Origin: Peptococcaceae bacterium BRH_c8a
Lineage (GTDB): Bacteria; Bacillota; Desulfotomaculia; Desulfotomaculales; Desulfallaceae
Assembly: GCA_000961575.1 (NCBI GenBank)
Contig: LADP01000015.1
Coordinates: 24,607-88,606 of the forward strand
Reading direction: 5' to 3'
DNA length: 64,000 nucleotides
A program made the translations under genes and the position numbers. Of the stretch, positions 9,840-19,034 are shown one piece after another (positions within the stretch are counted from its first letter, which is position 1; each line of letters opens with the position of its first letter). The notes under the pieces were generated by a model. It was not told where the DNA came from and did not search any database. It saw nothing but the letters and a program-made list of their open reading frames with translations.

Positions 9840-9886
9840 GCTCAGGAGTTATTAATTCTGAATTCTGATTACTGACTACTGACTAC
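9840..9886. repeat. Repeat family A copy before leuA
   Basis: TTCTGATTACTGACTACTGACTAC units fill the gap between ilvB2 and the leuA ribosome-binding site. Confidence 0.7.
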
Positions 9887-9912
9887 TTAAATATTTTCCG
9901 GAGGGATCCCTG

Positions 9913-11448
9913 TTGAGCAACCGGGTTTATATATTTGATACTACCCTGCGGGATGGTGAGCAGTCCCCGGGCGTCAGCCTTAATGCCGGCGAAAAGCTGG
10001 AGATTGCCAGGCAGTTGGCTCGGCTTGGTGTTGACATTATCGAAGCAGGCTTTCCCATCACTTCTCAGGGCGATTTTAATGCTGTCAGCACTATCGCTCG
10101 GGAAGTTCGCGGCGTCACTGTGGCGGGGCTTGCTCGCACCAACCCCGCCGACATCGACCGCGCCTGGGAAGCGGTTAAACACGCCGAACAGCCTCGCATT
10201 CATACTTTCATTGCCACCTCGGACATCCACCTGCAGCACAAGCTGCGCATGTCCCGGGAACAGGTGATTGAAACGGCGGTGGCCGGGGTGAAGCGGGCCC
10301 GGGGTTATACTTCCGACGTGGAGTTTTCCGCCGAAGACGCCTCCCGCAGCGACCTGGAATTTTTGTGTCGGGTGGTAGAGAACGCCATCGAAGCTGGAGC
10401 TACCACCATCAACATCCCGGACACCGTGGGTTACACCACCCCGGACGAGTTTGCTGATTTTATCCGGGGCATCATGAATGGTACCAAGGGCATTGAGAAA
10501 GTAGTACTTAGTGTACATTGCCACGACGACTTGGGGCTGGCGGTGGCCAACTCTCTGGCGGCAGTGCTGGCCGGCGCCAGACAAATAGAAGGCGCCATTA
10601 ACGGTATTGGCGAGCGGGCAGGCAACGCCTCTATAGAAGAGGTGGTTATGTCCCTTTACACCCGGCGAGACCGCTACGGTCTGGAGACCGGGGTCAACAC
10701 CGAGGAAATCTACCGCACCAGCAAGCTGGTGAGCAAGCTTACCGGCATGTCCATCCAGCCCAACAAGGCCGTGGTGGGTAAAAACGCCTTCGCCCACGAG
10801 GCGGGCATCCACCAGGACGGGGTGCTTAAAGAGCGTACCACCTATGAAATTATGAACCCGGCTATGGTGGGCATATCCCATAGCAACTTGGTGCTGGGCA
10901 AGCACAGCGGGCGGCACGCCTTCCGTTCCCGACTGGTGGAACTGGGCTTCTCCCTTAGCGATGAAGAGCTGAATAAGGCTTTCATCCGGTTCAAGGAAAT
11001 GGCCGACCGGAAAAAAGAAATCAGTGACCATGACATAGAAGCCATTGTGGAAAACGAAATCCGCAAGGTGCCCGCCACCTATGAGCTGGCCTACCTGCAT
11101 ATCAGCAGTGGCACCACCATTGTGCCCACCGCTACCGTAGGGCTCACCCAAGGCGAGGAACTGGTGGAGGAGGCGGCCTGCGGCAACGGCCCGGTGGACG
11201 CTATCTGCAAGGCTGCGGATAAAATAACCGGCTACCACTGCCGGCTGGCTAGCTGGGAAATCAGCGCCATCACCGCCGGCAAGGACGCCCTGGGCGAGGT
11301 CACCCTGCGGATCGCTGAAAACAATACCGATAAACTTTACATGGGCCGGGGCATCAGCACCGATATCCTGGAAGCCAGCGCCCGGGCCTACGTCAACGCG
11401 GTAAATAAGATGATTTATGAGAAAAAGAACGGCAAACCGGTGGAGTGA
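9913..11448 (+). CDS. leuA: 2-Isopropylmalate synthase
   Basis: LeuA (511 aa) condenses acetyl-CoA with 2-oxoisovalerate, the first committed step to leucine. It shows the DRE-TIM signature [12 protein letters not shown], the metal motif [13 protein letters not shown] and the NGIGERAGN motif, then a C-terminal LeuA allosteric domain (about residues 370-505) expected to bind leucine. The start is TTG at 9913, seven bases after GGAGGG; no better ATG exists nearby. Homocitrate synthase is an alternative in the superfamily, but length and neighbours (leuC, leuD) favour LeuA. Confidence 0.95.
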   Translation: MSNRVYIFDTTLRDGEQSPGVSLNAGEKLEIARQLARLGVDIIEAGFPITSQGDFNAVSTIAREVRGVTVAGLARTNPADIDRAWEAVKHAEQPRIHTFIATSDIHLQHKLRMSREQVIETAVAGVKRARGYTSDVEFSAEDASRSDLEFLCRVVENAIEAGATTINIPDTVGYTTPDEFADFIRGIMNGTKGIEKVVLSVHCHDDLGLAVANSLAAVLAGARQIEGAINGIGERAGNASIEEVVMSLYTRRDRYGLETGVNTEEIYRTSKLVSKLTGMSIQPNKAVVGKNAFAHEAGIHQDGVLKERTTYEIMNPAMVGISHSNLVLGKHSGRHAFRSRLVELGFSLSDEELNKAFIRFKEMADRKKEISDHDIEAIVENEIRKVPATYELAYLHISSGTTIVPTATVGLTQGEELVEEAACGNGPVDAICKAADKITGYHCRLASWEISAITAGKDALGEVTLRIAENNTDKLYMGRGISTDILEASARAYVNAVNKMIYEKKNGKPVE

Positions 11449-11451
11449 AAT

Positions 11452-11488
11452 TTATTCTGACTCCTGACTCCTAAATTCTGACTACTGA
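11452..11488. repeat. Repeat family A copy before leuC
   Basis: TCTGACTCCTGACTCCTAAATTCTGACTACTGAA lies in the leuA-leuC gap. Confidence 0.7.
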
Positions 11489-11512
11489 AAAAAAATAGAG
11501 GTGAAACGCGAG

Positions 11513-12775
11513 ATGTCCATGACAATAACCGAAAAAATATTGGCCGCCCACGCCGGGGCCGAAACTGTGGAACCAGGGCAACTGGTCAACGTAAAAGTAG
11601 ACTTGGCTCTGGGCAATGACATCACCGCCCCGGTGGCCATCCGCGAATTCGAGCGCATCGGCGTGGAAACAGTATGGGATCGGGATCGGGTGGTGCTGGT
11701 ACCTGACCACTTCGTGCCCAACAAAGACATTAAATCTGCGGAGCAAGCCCTGCAACTAAGGGAATTTGCCCGCAAACACAATTTGACCAACTACTTTGAA
11801 GTGGGTCGTATGGGCATCGAGCACTGCCTGCTCCCCGAGCAGGGACTGGTGGGCCCCGGCGACCTGGTCATCGGTGCCGACAGCCACACCTGTACGTACG
11901 GTGGGCTGGGCGCATTCTCCACCGGGGTGGGCAGCACCGATTTGGCTGCGGCTATGGCCCTGGGGGAAACCTGGCTCAAGGTGCCCGAAAGCATCAAGTT
12001 TGTTTATCACGGTGAACTGCCCCGCTGGGTTAGCGGCAAGGATCTGATCCTATATACAATCGGCCAAATCGGGGTGGACGGTGCCCTGTATATGGCTATG
12101 GAATTCACCGGGCCGGCGGTGGAAGGCTTAAGCATGGATGGGCGGCTGACCATGGCTAACATGGCGGTGGAAGCCGGTGCTAAAAACGGCATCGTGCCCC
12201 CGGACGAGATAACCCGCCGCTACGTGGAAGGCCGGGCCAAGCGCCCATACACCTTCTACAGCAGCGACCCCGATGCCCGGTATACCAAAGTTTACGAATT
12301 CGACGTCAGCAAACTGGAACCCCAGGTGGCCTTCCCCCACTTGCCCGAGAATACGCGCCCGGTCAGCGAGGCTGGAGATGTCGCTATTCATCAGGTAGTC
12401 ATCGGCTCCTGCACCAACGGCCGTATGGATGATCTGCGGATAGCCGCTGAGGTGCTAAAAGGGCATAAAGTTAACGACAACATCCGCCTGATTGTCATCC
12501 CCGGCACTCAGGATATTTACCTGCAAGCCATGAAAGAGGGCATCGTCGAGCAGTTTATCAATGCCGGCGCAGCGGTGAGTACCCCCACCTGCGGGCCCTG
12601 CCTGGGCGGCTACATGGGCATCCTAGCTAAGGGCGAGCGTTCACTGGCTACCACCAACCGCAACTTCGTGGGCCGCATGGGCAGCCCCGAAAGTGAAGTG
12701 TACCTGTGCAACCCGGCCGTGGCTGCCGCATCGGCAGTGCTGGGCCGCATCGCCGCACCCTGGGAGGTGGAGTAA
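11513..12775 (+). CDS. leuC: 3-Isopropylmalate dehydratase large subunit
   Basis: LeuC carries the [4Fe-4S] aconitase-type active site that, with LeuD, isomerises 2- to 3-isopropylmalate. Cluster cysteines are in [10 protein letters not shown] and [10 protein letters not shown]; the substrate motif [11 protein letters not shown] is near residue 120. I prefer ATG 11513 (MSMTITEK, 420 aa) over GTG 11501, because AGAGGTG overlaps the GTG and sits 9 bp before the ATG. The size is that of the archaeal/clostridial short LeuC type. leuD begins at the next base after the stop. Confidence 0.94.
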   Translation: MSMTITEKILAAHAGAETVEPGQLVNVKVDLALGNDITAPVAIREFERIGVETVWDRDRVVLVPDHFVPNKDIKSAEQALQLREFARKHNLTNYFEVGRMGIEHCLLPEQGLVGPGDLVIGADSHTCTYGGLGAFSTGVGSTDLAAAMALGETWLKVPESIKFVYHGELPRWVSGKDLILYTIGQIGVDGALYMAMEFTGPAVEGLSMDGRLTMANMAVEAGAKNGIVPPDEITRRYVEGRAKRPYTFYSSDPDARYTKVYEFDVSKLEPQVAFPHLPENTRPVSEAGDVAIHQVVIGSCTNGRMDDLRIAAEVLKGHKVNDNIRLIVIPGTQDIYLQAMKEGIVEQFINAGAAVSTPTCGPCLGGYMGILAKGERSLATTNRNFVGRMGSPESEVYLCNPAVAAASAVLGRIAAPWEVE

Positions 12776-13270
12776 ATGATGATACAGGGCAAAGCGTGGA
12801 AATTCGGCGCCGACGTGGACACTGACGCCATTATTCCGGCCCGTTACTTGAATACATCTGACCCGGCAGAACTGGCTAAATACTGCATGGAGGATGCCGA
12901 CCCGGAATTCGCCAACAAGGTTAAGCCCGGCGATGTCATCGTGGCTGACAAAAACTTCGGCTGCGGTAGTTCCCGGGAGCACGCCCCCATAGCTATTAAG
13001 GCTGCAGGGGTCGGCTGTGTAATTGCCAAGTCTTACGCCCGGATTTTTTACCGCAACGCCTTCAACATCGGGCTGCTCATTTTTGAGTCACCCGAAGCGG
13101 CGGACGGCATTAAAGAAGGCGATGAAATATCTGTAGACCCGGGGCAGGGCCTGATTAAAAACCTAACCCGCGGCGAAGAGTACCGAGCCACTCCGGTGCC
13201 GGACTTCATGCAGCAAATCATAGCCGCCGGCGGGCTAATCGATTACGTATCCCAACGGCTGAAAAAATAG
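12776..13270 (+). CDS. leuD: 3-Isopropylmalate dehydratase small subunit
   Basis: LeuD (164 aa) is the swivelling small subunit of isopropylmalate isomerase. It shows [19 protein letters not shown] at the N-terminus and the substrate loop [11 protein letters not shown]. The ATG follows the leuC stop directly, with GGGAGGTGG as ribosome site, so the two are translationally coupled. Downstream one would usually expect leuB, but only repeat B and then cimA follow. Confidence 0.95.
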   Translation: MMIQGKAWKFGADVDTDAIIPARYLNTSDPAELAKYCMEDADPEFANKVKPGDVIVADKNFGCGSSREHAPIAIKAAGVGCVIAKSYARIFYRNAFNIGLLIFESPEAADGIKEGDEISVDPGQGLIKNLTRGEEYRATPVPDFMQQIIAAGGLIDYVSQRLKK

Positions 13271-13282
13271 AAAATATTTCCA

Positions 13283-13320
13283 CCAACTTGCAACAAATCC
13301 AACTTGCAACACCTGGCACC
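13283..13320. repeat. Repeat family B copy between leuD and cimA
   Basis: CCAACTTGCAACAAATCC followed by AACTTGCAACACCTGGCACC occupies the gap where leuB would be expected. A TTG inside it creates the false upstream start of the cimA ORF. Confidence 0.8.
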
Positions 13321-13336
13321 AGAGGGGGGAGCACCA

Positions 13337-14950
13337 GTGCCGACAATAGAAATTTACGATACCACGCTGCGCGACGGGGCCCAGGGCGAGGGCATCTCTT
13401 TTTCTGCCAAGGATAAGGTGAAAATTGCCCTCAAGCTTGACGAACTGGGCTTTCATTATATTGAAGGTGGTTGGCCTGGTTCCAACCCCAAGGACATGGC
13501 TTTCTTTGAACAAATTAAAAACCACCGGTTAAAGAACGCCCGCGTTACCGCCTTTGGCAGTACCCGGAGGCCCGGCGTTTCGGCTGACCGGGATGAAAAC
13601 CTGCAGCAAATTATCAAGGCCGGGGTGCCCGTGGCCACATTATTCGGCAAAACCTGGGACTTTCACGTGAAACAAGCTTTGCAGACAACCCTGGAAGAAA
13701 ACTTGTTGATGATCAAAGAATCAATCGCGTACTTGATCGAGCAGGGTATGGAAGTAATTTACGACGCCGAACATTTCTTTGACGGCTGCTGGGCCAACCG
13801 GGATTATGCCATGACCACCCTACAGGCGGCCCGGGATGGTGGCGCCGCCCGGATAGTCCTCTGCGATACCAACGGCGGCCGACTGCCTAATGAAATATAT
13901 GAAATGGTTACCGCGGTGGCCGGCGAAATAAATGTGCCCTTGGGCATCCACTGCCACAACGACGGCGAACTGGCGGTGGCCAATTCACTGATGGCGGTGC
14001 AGGCCGGGGCGGTTCAGGTACAGGGTACCATCAACGGCTATGGAGAACGCTGCGGCAACGCCAACCTGTGCTCGATAATCCCCAACCTGGCTATCAAATG
14101 CGGGCTGGAAAGCATCCCTGACAAAAACCTTAAGGAGATTACAGAACTCTCCCGCTTTGTTAGTGAAGTGGCCAACATGCATCCCCTGAGCAACCAGCCT
14201 TATGTGGGGGGCAGCGCTTTCGCCCACAAGGGCGGCGTGCACGTCAGCGCTTTGCTGAAAAACCCCCGTACTTACGAACACATTGAGCCGGAAATGGTAG
14301 GTAACCGGCGACGGGTGCTGGTATCCGAACTGAGCGGGGTCAGCAACTTGCTGTACAAATCCAAGGAACTGGATCTGGGACTGGGGCTGGAAAAGGAAGA
14401 AAACCGAAAACTACTGGAAGAGCTAAAAGAGCTGGAAAACCGGGGCTACCAGTTTGAAGGGGCCGAGGGTTCCTTTGAACTGCGCCTGCGCAAGGCCTTC
14501 CACGGTTACCAGGAGCCATTCTCCCTGGAAAACTTGAAAATACTAATTGAAATGCGTGACGGCACCGTTTACTCCGAGGCCATCATCAAAATGAACGTGG
14601 GTGGCCGGTTGGTTCATACCGCCGCCGAAGGCAACGGCCCGGTAAACGCTTTAGACAACGCGCTGCGTAAGGCTCTGGAGGAAAACTACCCGCAAATTGC
14701 CGGTATGCAACTGGCTGACTACAAGGTGCGGGTGTTGGAAGGCACCGACGGTACCGGCGCGCTGGTAAGGGTGCTGGTGGAAACCGGCGACGGCCACTGC
14801 TCCTGGGGCACCGTGGGCGTCAGCACCAACATTATCGAGGCCAGTTGGCAGGCGCTGGTGGACAGCATCGCCTATGGCCTGCTGCGGCTGGAAACCAAGG
14901 ATGAAGAAGACCCGGAAAAGGTCACCGGCGTCTTCCGGGGTAAGTGCTAA
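13337..14950 (+). CDS. cimA: (R)-citramalate synthase
   Basis: CimA condenses pyruvate and acetyl-CoA to citramalate, giving 2-oxobutyrate for isoleucine without threonine. The N-terminal DRE-TIM barrel shows TTLRDGAQGEGISF and the metal motif GIHCHNDGELAVANS; an NGYGERCGN motif follows, and a C-terminal LeuA-type regulatory domain (about residues 400-525) may bind isoleucine. The long form (537 aa) is the clostridial CimA/LeuA-like type. I place the start at GTG 13337, just after AGGGGGGAG; the 11 upstream codons of the ORF track belong to repeat B. Citramalate can be processed by LeuCD here, but LeuB is missing from the cluster. Confidence 0.9.
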   Translation: MPTIEIYDTTLRDGAQGEGISFSAKDKVKIALKLDELGFHYIEGGWPGSNPKDMAFFEQIKNHRLKNARVTAFGSTRRPGVSADRDENLQQIIKAGVPVATLFGKTWDFHVKQALQTTLEENLLMIKESIAYLIEQGMEVIYDAEHFFDGCWANRDYAMTTLQAARDGGAARIVLCDTNGGRLPNEIYEMVTAVAGEINVPLGIHCHNDGELAVANSLMAVQAGAVQVQGTINGYGERCGNANLCSIIPNLAIKCGLESIPDKNLKEITELSRFVSEVANMHPLSNQPYVGGSAFAHKGGVHVSALLKNPRTYEHIEPEMVGNRRRVLVSELSGVSNLLYKSKELDLGLGLEKEENRKLLEELKELENRGYQFEGAEGSFELRLRKAFHGYQEPFSLENLKILIEMRDGTVYSEAIIKMNVGGRLVHTAAEGNGPVNALDNALRKALEENYPQIAGMQLADYKVRVLEGTDGTGALVRVLVETGDGHCSWGTVGVSTNIIEASWQALVDSIAYGLLRLETKDEEDPEKVTGVFRGKC

Positions 14951-15059
14951 AAAGGGGACAGGCCACTTTTTACATTAACTGATCAAAGTAGTAACGGCCG
15001 AACAAAAAGGGGACAGGTTGCTTTAATCAAGAAGTTAAAAAGCAATCTACCCTTTTTTT
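14951..15059 (+). terminator. Terminator after cimA, built from an AAAAAGGGGACAGG repeat
   Basis: AAAAAGGGGACAGG occurs at 14951 and again at 15004. The second copy pairs with downstream sequence: AAAAAGGG with CCCTTTTTT and TTGCTTT with AAAGCAA, ending in a run of seven T at about 15053-15059. This makes a good intrinsic terminator for the ilv-leu-cimA operon. Confidence 0.65.
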
Positions 15060-15129
15060 GTTGTTTACTGTCACTTTATTGTCACCAATGGTAAGGTTAA
15101 TTTTGAAGTAATTATTTTCAATAGATTTG

Positions 15130-15234
15130 TTATAATTTTACTTTTATTTCATCCGCGGCAGCGATACCAGGAATCACTGTTTTGACAAGCGACATAGTTA
15201 ATACAAATATTAGCAACGTTTATTTCTTAAACAT
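15130..15234 (-). pseudogene. Remnant of a secreted protein gene (signal peptide only)
   Basis: On the minus strand GGAGGG precedes ATG at 15234, giving MFKK, then an in-frame TAA, then TLLIFVLTMSLVKTVIPGI and AAADEIKVKL before another stop at 15130. The assembled frame resembles a signal peptide plus the beginning of a copper-amine-oxidase-like stalk domain (typically IKVKLNG). No continuation is found. I read it as a decayed 5' fragment. The region to the right (15235-15261) shows nothing else. Confidence 0.4.
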
Positions 15235-15261
15235 GATAACCCTCCATTTTGATGTTTTAAC

Positions 15262-15298
15262 AAAAAAGCTTACCCCGCGTGAAAAAACAGGATAAGCT
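15262..15298 (-). terminator. Intrinsic terminator downstream of the histidine kinase gene
   Basis: Read on the minus strand, AGCTTATCC pairs with GGGGTAAGCT and is followed by TTTTTTG. It lies about 80 bp after the histidine kinase stop codon. Confidence 0.6.
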
Positions 15299-15377
15299 AT
15301 CTGCTCTATTATGCATGTACCTTCGGTAACCCTGCTGTCATTGCAGTTTTCCTGCCTTAGACCCGTGGCTTCTAATT

Positions 15378-16868
15378 CTATCCCTGTGACTCCGGTTTGA
15401 CCTCGATGTAAAAGGCGGCGCCGTCATTTTCGTTGGCCGCTCGAATGGTGACCTGGTGATAATAAAGAATTTGTTTTACTATGGCTAGGCCCAGGCCGAA
15501 TTCGCCGTTTAAGCCCGATTGGTAACGTTCAAATATTTTTTCCACTGCTTCCGGCTCCAGGGGGGGCCCGTCGTTCCAAATTCGAAGCTGACCGTGATTA
15601 CAGCCGGATGGGTGGTAAAGCAGGAATTCCACCCGCTCTTTGGCGTAGCGAACCTGGTTGTCCAGTAGGTTCTCCAAGGCCACACTCCATTGTTCACGGT
15701 CGCCGCTGATTTGTAGCGGTTCCAGGTTAACTTCCCAGACCAGACCGGAGCGCCGGTACTTGAACCGCTGTACATGATCGTGCACCAGTTTGGCTAAATC
15801 AAATATTTCATGCCGCCGTTCCCGGCCCTGCAGGTAATTAAGCTTGGTTAACTGCAGCAGGTCGCGGATGCGTTTTTCCAACCGCTCGGCTTCTTTGTCA
15901 ATTACTTCTACGCTGCCTTCCAGGGTGTTCCGCGGGTAGATGCCGTCTTTAATAGACTGCACATAGCTGCGGATTACCATCACCGGAGTCTTTAATTCGT
16001 GGGAAACGTGCTGCAGTAGGTTTTGCTGGGCCCGATCCTGCTGCACCAACCGCTGGCGCATGTTTTCAAAGGAACGGGCCAGCCTACCGATTTCGTCCTG
16101 CCGATCCAGATTGAATGGTTGGTGCCAGTCCCGCTCGGCGATGCGGGCGGCGTGTTTTTCCATCTGCACCAACGGTGCGGAAAGGTAACGCGCCAGCCAC
16201 AGCGAGGGTAGCCAACTGAGCATTATTAAACCCAGCATCATTAGCAAAAGGTTGCGGAACATATCAGCCACCAAGTCATTGCGGTAACTGCTCCAGGAGT
16301 AGGATACCAGGTAGCCCGGTTCTTCCTGGAATTCCTGCTTGCTAACCACGTAGAAAAGGATCCGGTCGTCAATTTCCCGGCTGTACCTTTGCACTTCTTC
16401 CTTCTGACTGAGGGCATCATTTTCCACCAGTTGGTAAAAAGATTCAGGCAGCGACGGGGGGCGAAATCGAAAATCCTTTGTAATTACCAGGTGCTGCACC
16501 GCCGGTACTCCCCGTTTGGAGATGGGGTGCCCCGGTAGTAGTTCCCCGGGGGTGAGTATGCGCACTCCAATGTCGGGCTGCCCGGCATCGGAGTTGGATG
16601 GAAAGAAACGCATAAAAACGTCTGGTTCGGCCTGACCGGTTCCGGTGCTATTTTGTTCTACTTCACGATACAGAATATTGTCATCCCGATTCCTGGTGTC
16701 CCGAAAAAAGGTAAGGTTTTGTTGGGAATCTTCAAGAAGATGGAAAACCTGCCGGGTGAAAAAATTTTGCAGTGTCCAGGGAAGAAATACTGCCATCAGG
16801 GAAAATACGCATAGGGTGATAACAGCGCACACCAGCCAGATTTGCACCGCCAAGGGCAGATTTTTCAT
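15378..16868 (-). CDS. Sensor histidine kinase
   Basis: This 496-aa membrane kinase has an N-terminal transmembrane helix (about residues 7-35), an extracytoplasmic sensor region of about 150 residues, a second transmembrane helix (about 200-230), a HAMP linker with DEIGRLARSFENM, a dimerisation box VSHELKTP carrying the phosphoryl His, and an ATPase domain with N-box LENLLDNQ and G-box EFGLGLAIVKQ. The N-box has Q where most kinases have a second N-type pattern, otherwise it looks active. It overlaps the response-regulator gene by 4 bp and forms a pair with it. The signal is unknown; the neighbouring export cluster is a plausible target. Confidence 0.92.
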   Translation of the reverse strand: MKNLPLAVQIWLVCAVITLCVFSLMAVFLPWTLQNFFTRQVFHLLEDSQQNLTFFRDTRNRDDNILYREVEQNSTGTGQAEPDVFMRFFPSNSDAGQPDIGVRILTPGELLPGHPISKRGVPAVQHLVITKDFRFRPPSLPESFYQLVENDALSQKEEVQRYSREIDDRILFYVVSKQEFQEEPGYLVSYSWSSYRNDLVADMFRNLLLMMLGLIMLSWLPSLWLARYLSAPLVQMEKHAARIAERDWHQPFNLDRQDEIGRLARSFENMRQRLVQQDRAQQNLLQHVSHELKTPVMVIRSYVQSIKDGIYPRNTLEGSVEVIDKEAERLEKRIRDLLQLTKLNYLQGRERRHEIFDLAKLVHDHVQRFKYRRSGLVWEVNLEPLQISGDREQWSVALENLLDNQVRYAKERVEFLLYHPSGCNHGQLRIWNDGPPLEPEAVEKIFERYQSGLNGEFGLGLAIVKQILYYHQVTIRAANENDGAAFYIEVKPESQG

Positions 16869-17551
16869 GGCTTCACCAGCCTGTAACCGTATCCGTAAAG
16901 GGTTTCCAGCCGCAAGTTAGGCATTTTTTTACGCAGCCTGCGCACCAGGTCGTCCACCACCCGGTCGGAGCCAAAATAGTCGGCACTCCAAACGTGCCGC
17001 AGCACCTGCTCCCGGTCCAGGGCCTGTCCCAGGTTGCAGCCCAGGAACAGTAGCAGGTCGAATTCCTTGGCTGTCAGTTCCAGCAGGCAACCGTTATCCG
17101 ATACGGTACGAGATTGAGTGTCGATGTGGTAAGACCCCCAGTCGAATACCTGCCTGGCGGGTTCTTTTGAGGCATTGGCGGTTGGGCCGTAAACTCGCTC
17201 CAGTAGTTTGCGGGTGCGGATTACCAGTTCCCGGGGCAAAAACGGTTTGGGCAGGTAATCGTCACTACCCATTTCCAGTCCCACAATGCGGTCGATATCC
17301 TCGTCCCGGGCGGAAATAAATATCACCGGCATTTGGTGGTCACCTGCTTTTATCTCTCTGAGCAGCTGGTAACCGTCCAGCCCGGGCAGCATGATGTCCA
17401 AGATCCACAGGTGCGGGCGCTGGTCGATGGCCTGGTGGGCCTGGTGCCCGTCAGTAAATGATTGCACTTGCCAGCCTTCCTTTTCCAGGTACGAGGTGAG
17501 CACCCGGTTCAGGTTTTTTTCATCTTCCACCAGATATACACGGTATGACAT
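16865..17551 (-). CDS. OmpR/PhoB-family response regulator
   Basis: The protein has an N-terminal receiver domain with acidic pocket VEDE and phospho-acceptor Asp in LWILDIMLPGLDGY, a switch Ser (FISARDED) and Lys (LPKPF), then a C-terminal winged-helix DNA-binding domain (about residues 135-228) with VDDLVRRLRKK. I prefer ATG 17551 (MSYRVYLVEDE, 228 aa) over GTG 17560 because AAGGTG lies six bases before it. The kinase gene follows with a 4-bp overlap. Upstream lies a repeat-filled gap of about 200 bp to the TolC-like gene; whether transcription continues through is uncertain. Confidence 0.92.
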   Translation of the reverse strand: MSYRVYLVEDEKNLNRVLTSYLEKEGWQVQSFTDGHQAHQAIDQRPHLWILDIMLPGLDGYQLLREIKAGDHQMPVIFISARDEDIDRIVGLEMGSDDYLPKPFLPRELVIRTRKLLERVYGPTANASKEPARQVFDWGSYHIDTQSRTVSDNGCLLELTAKEFDLLLFLGCNLGQALDREQVLRHVWSADYFGSDRVVDDLVRRLRKKMPNLRLETLYGYGYRLVKP

Positions 17552-17569
17552 GTTCTTCACCTTTTTTAT

Positions 17570-17722
17570 CAGGAGTCAGCATTCAGGAGTCAGTACTTGA
17601 TTCTAAGCGAATTGAAGAATCTAAGATCCTTCGCTAACGCTCAGGATGGCAGTCTAAAGTCTATTTCCAGAGTAGCCATAGGATTTTAAACCGTAGGGGC
17701 ACCCGCAAGGGGTGCCCCTACG
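17570..17722. repeat. Repeat block: family A, inverted family C and a 13-bp-stem hairpin
   Basis: Family A units (17570-17603) are followed by an inverted family C copy (17601-17652) and a perfect hairpin CGTAGGGGCACCC/GGGTGCCCCTACG (17692-17722, 5-nt loop). The hairpin could stop minus-strand transcription from the export cluster, but no long T run follows, so I treat it as a repeat element. Confidence 0.7.
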
Positions 17723-17759
17723 ACAGTACATACTACTCTTTACTGCGGAATTTTTATGA

Positions 17760-19007
17760 TTAGTTGACCATTATGCCATCTTCCGCCAGTTCCAGGGCGC
17801 GGCAGAGTAAGTAAAAACTATACCCGGCGGAAACACTTTTATCCTTCGCATTCTGGCAGTTCAATACGCTTTGCAGCAGATCCAGCCTAGATAGTCGCCC
17901 CATCCGGTATCTTATTTCATCCCATTCATAACTCTGCTGCGCGTAGGCATAGTTGATTTGGGAAACCTGGTAGTCTTCCTGCCTGGCTTGCACATCTGTA
18001 ATCAGGTTGTTTACCCTTTCATTTAAGGCCAGTCTTTCTTCCGCTAACTGCAGTTTCATTTCCTTGATTTCCAACTCCAGTATATCATGCTCGTAATCAG
18101 ATTCACTCACCGAGTCCAGGTCGTCCTTCTTCTTATCCAAATCCCTCTGTAAAGCTGCCAGCGCGTCATAATCCCTGGCGGTTTTAGATTTTAAAGCGTC
18201 TATATTGGGTAATTCAATCGATTCCTGCACCTCAAAATGGGCCAGTGTCAGTTCATCTTCATATTCCCTGCCCATCATATCGTTTAAATTGCCTTTTTGG
18301 GTGTTAATTAATTTGCCCAGTTCAATACTCTCCCTGTCCAACTGCCTGACTTCCATGGCCAAGCTGTCTACTGCCGCCTGACTGGTTCGGCCCAACTGCA
18401 GTTTTTTATTTTCTATCTCAAGCCGGCTCTGCTTCAATTCTTGTTCTATGTATAGCGCCTGCAGATTTCCTGCTTGGTTTAATATGGTGGTGTACACCTG
18501 GGCTACAATATATACCAGTTGTTTTTCATAATTATCTTCCGCCGCCACCGTATCGTCATATTTATCTTCGGCGTCTTTTTTCTGATCCACAGTCGAATCC
18601 ATCTGTTCAGACTGCCGGTCCATTTCATCCTCAATTTGCCTTATTTCTTCCTGAATCTCATTCATTCTGACCAGAATTTCGGAGGTATCTCCCTCGGTCT
18701 CGTTTAACTCTTTTTCCAATGCGGAGTATTCATTGCTTAAACTGTCGTACTTATACCAGAGACTGTTTGATTCGTAATTGGTTTCATTGTACCGGTCTTG
18801 CGCCTGGTACAATTGGTATCTCGCTTTTTCTTTATTTATTTCGTACCTGGTCATGGTTCTGCTGTTCTTAACGGTTAGTTCCACAGCCTGCTCCAAGGTC
18901 ACTACATTAACGGCCGCATCTTCTACAGCCGCATTTCCTTCGGCATCGGCGCGGTTAATACCGCCCAGCGCATTAAGCGTGACCAATAAGACCAATATTA
19001 AGAACAT
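17760..19007 (-). CDS. TolC-family (outer-membrane-efflux-like) coiled-coil protein
   Basis: This 415-aa protein has an N-terminal hydrophobic export segment (MFLILVLLVTLNAL), then VVTLEQAVELTVKNSRTM, the usual beginning of TolC/OEP domains, and very long heptad-rich helices across most of its length with a second half that repeats the pattern (IRYRMGRLSRLDLLQS near the end). It sits after macA- and macB-like genes and probably forms the third export component. Oddity: AAGGTGG is best spaced for ATG 19018, which lies in another frame (MKAKCS-stop); a one-base indel would fuse MKAK to this signal peptide, so the N-terminus may be frameshifted. A TolC-like protein is unexpected if the host has one membrane. 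Confidence 0.75.
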   Translation of the reverse strand: MFLILVLLVTLNALGGINRADAEGNAAVEDAAVNVVTLEQAVELTVKNSRTMTRYEINKEKARYQLYQAQDRYNETNYESNSLWYKYDSLSNEYSALEKELNETEGDTSEILVRMNEIQEEIRQIEDEMDRQSEQMDSTVDQKKDAEDKYDDTVAAEDNYEKQLVYIVAQVYTTILNQAGNLQALYIEQELKQSRLEIENKKLQLGRTSQAAVDSLAMEVRQLDRESIELGKLINTQKGNLNDMMGREYEDELTLAHFEVQESIELPNIDALKSKTARDYDALAALQRDLDKKKDDLDSVSESDYEHDILELEIKEMKLQLAEERLALNERVNNLITDVQARQEDYQVSQINYAYAQQSYEWDEIRYRMGRLSRLDLLQSVLNCQNAKDKSVSAGYSFYLLCRALELAEDGIMVN

Positions 19008-19034
19008 TTGGCTTTCATCCGTATTCCACCTTTA

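Noticed and set aside
9883-11238. 451-codon minus-strand ORF opposite leuA, and similar long shadows opposite ilvD, ilvB, glmS
   Set aside because: High-GC coding DNA gives long antisense frames; these lack motifs while the plus-strand products are unmistakable.
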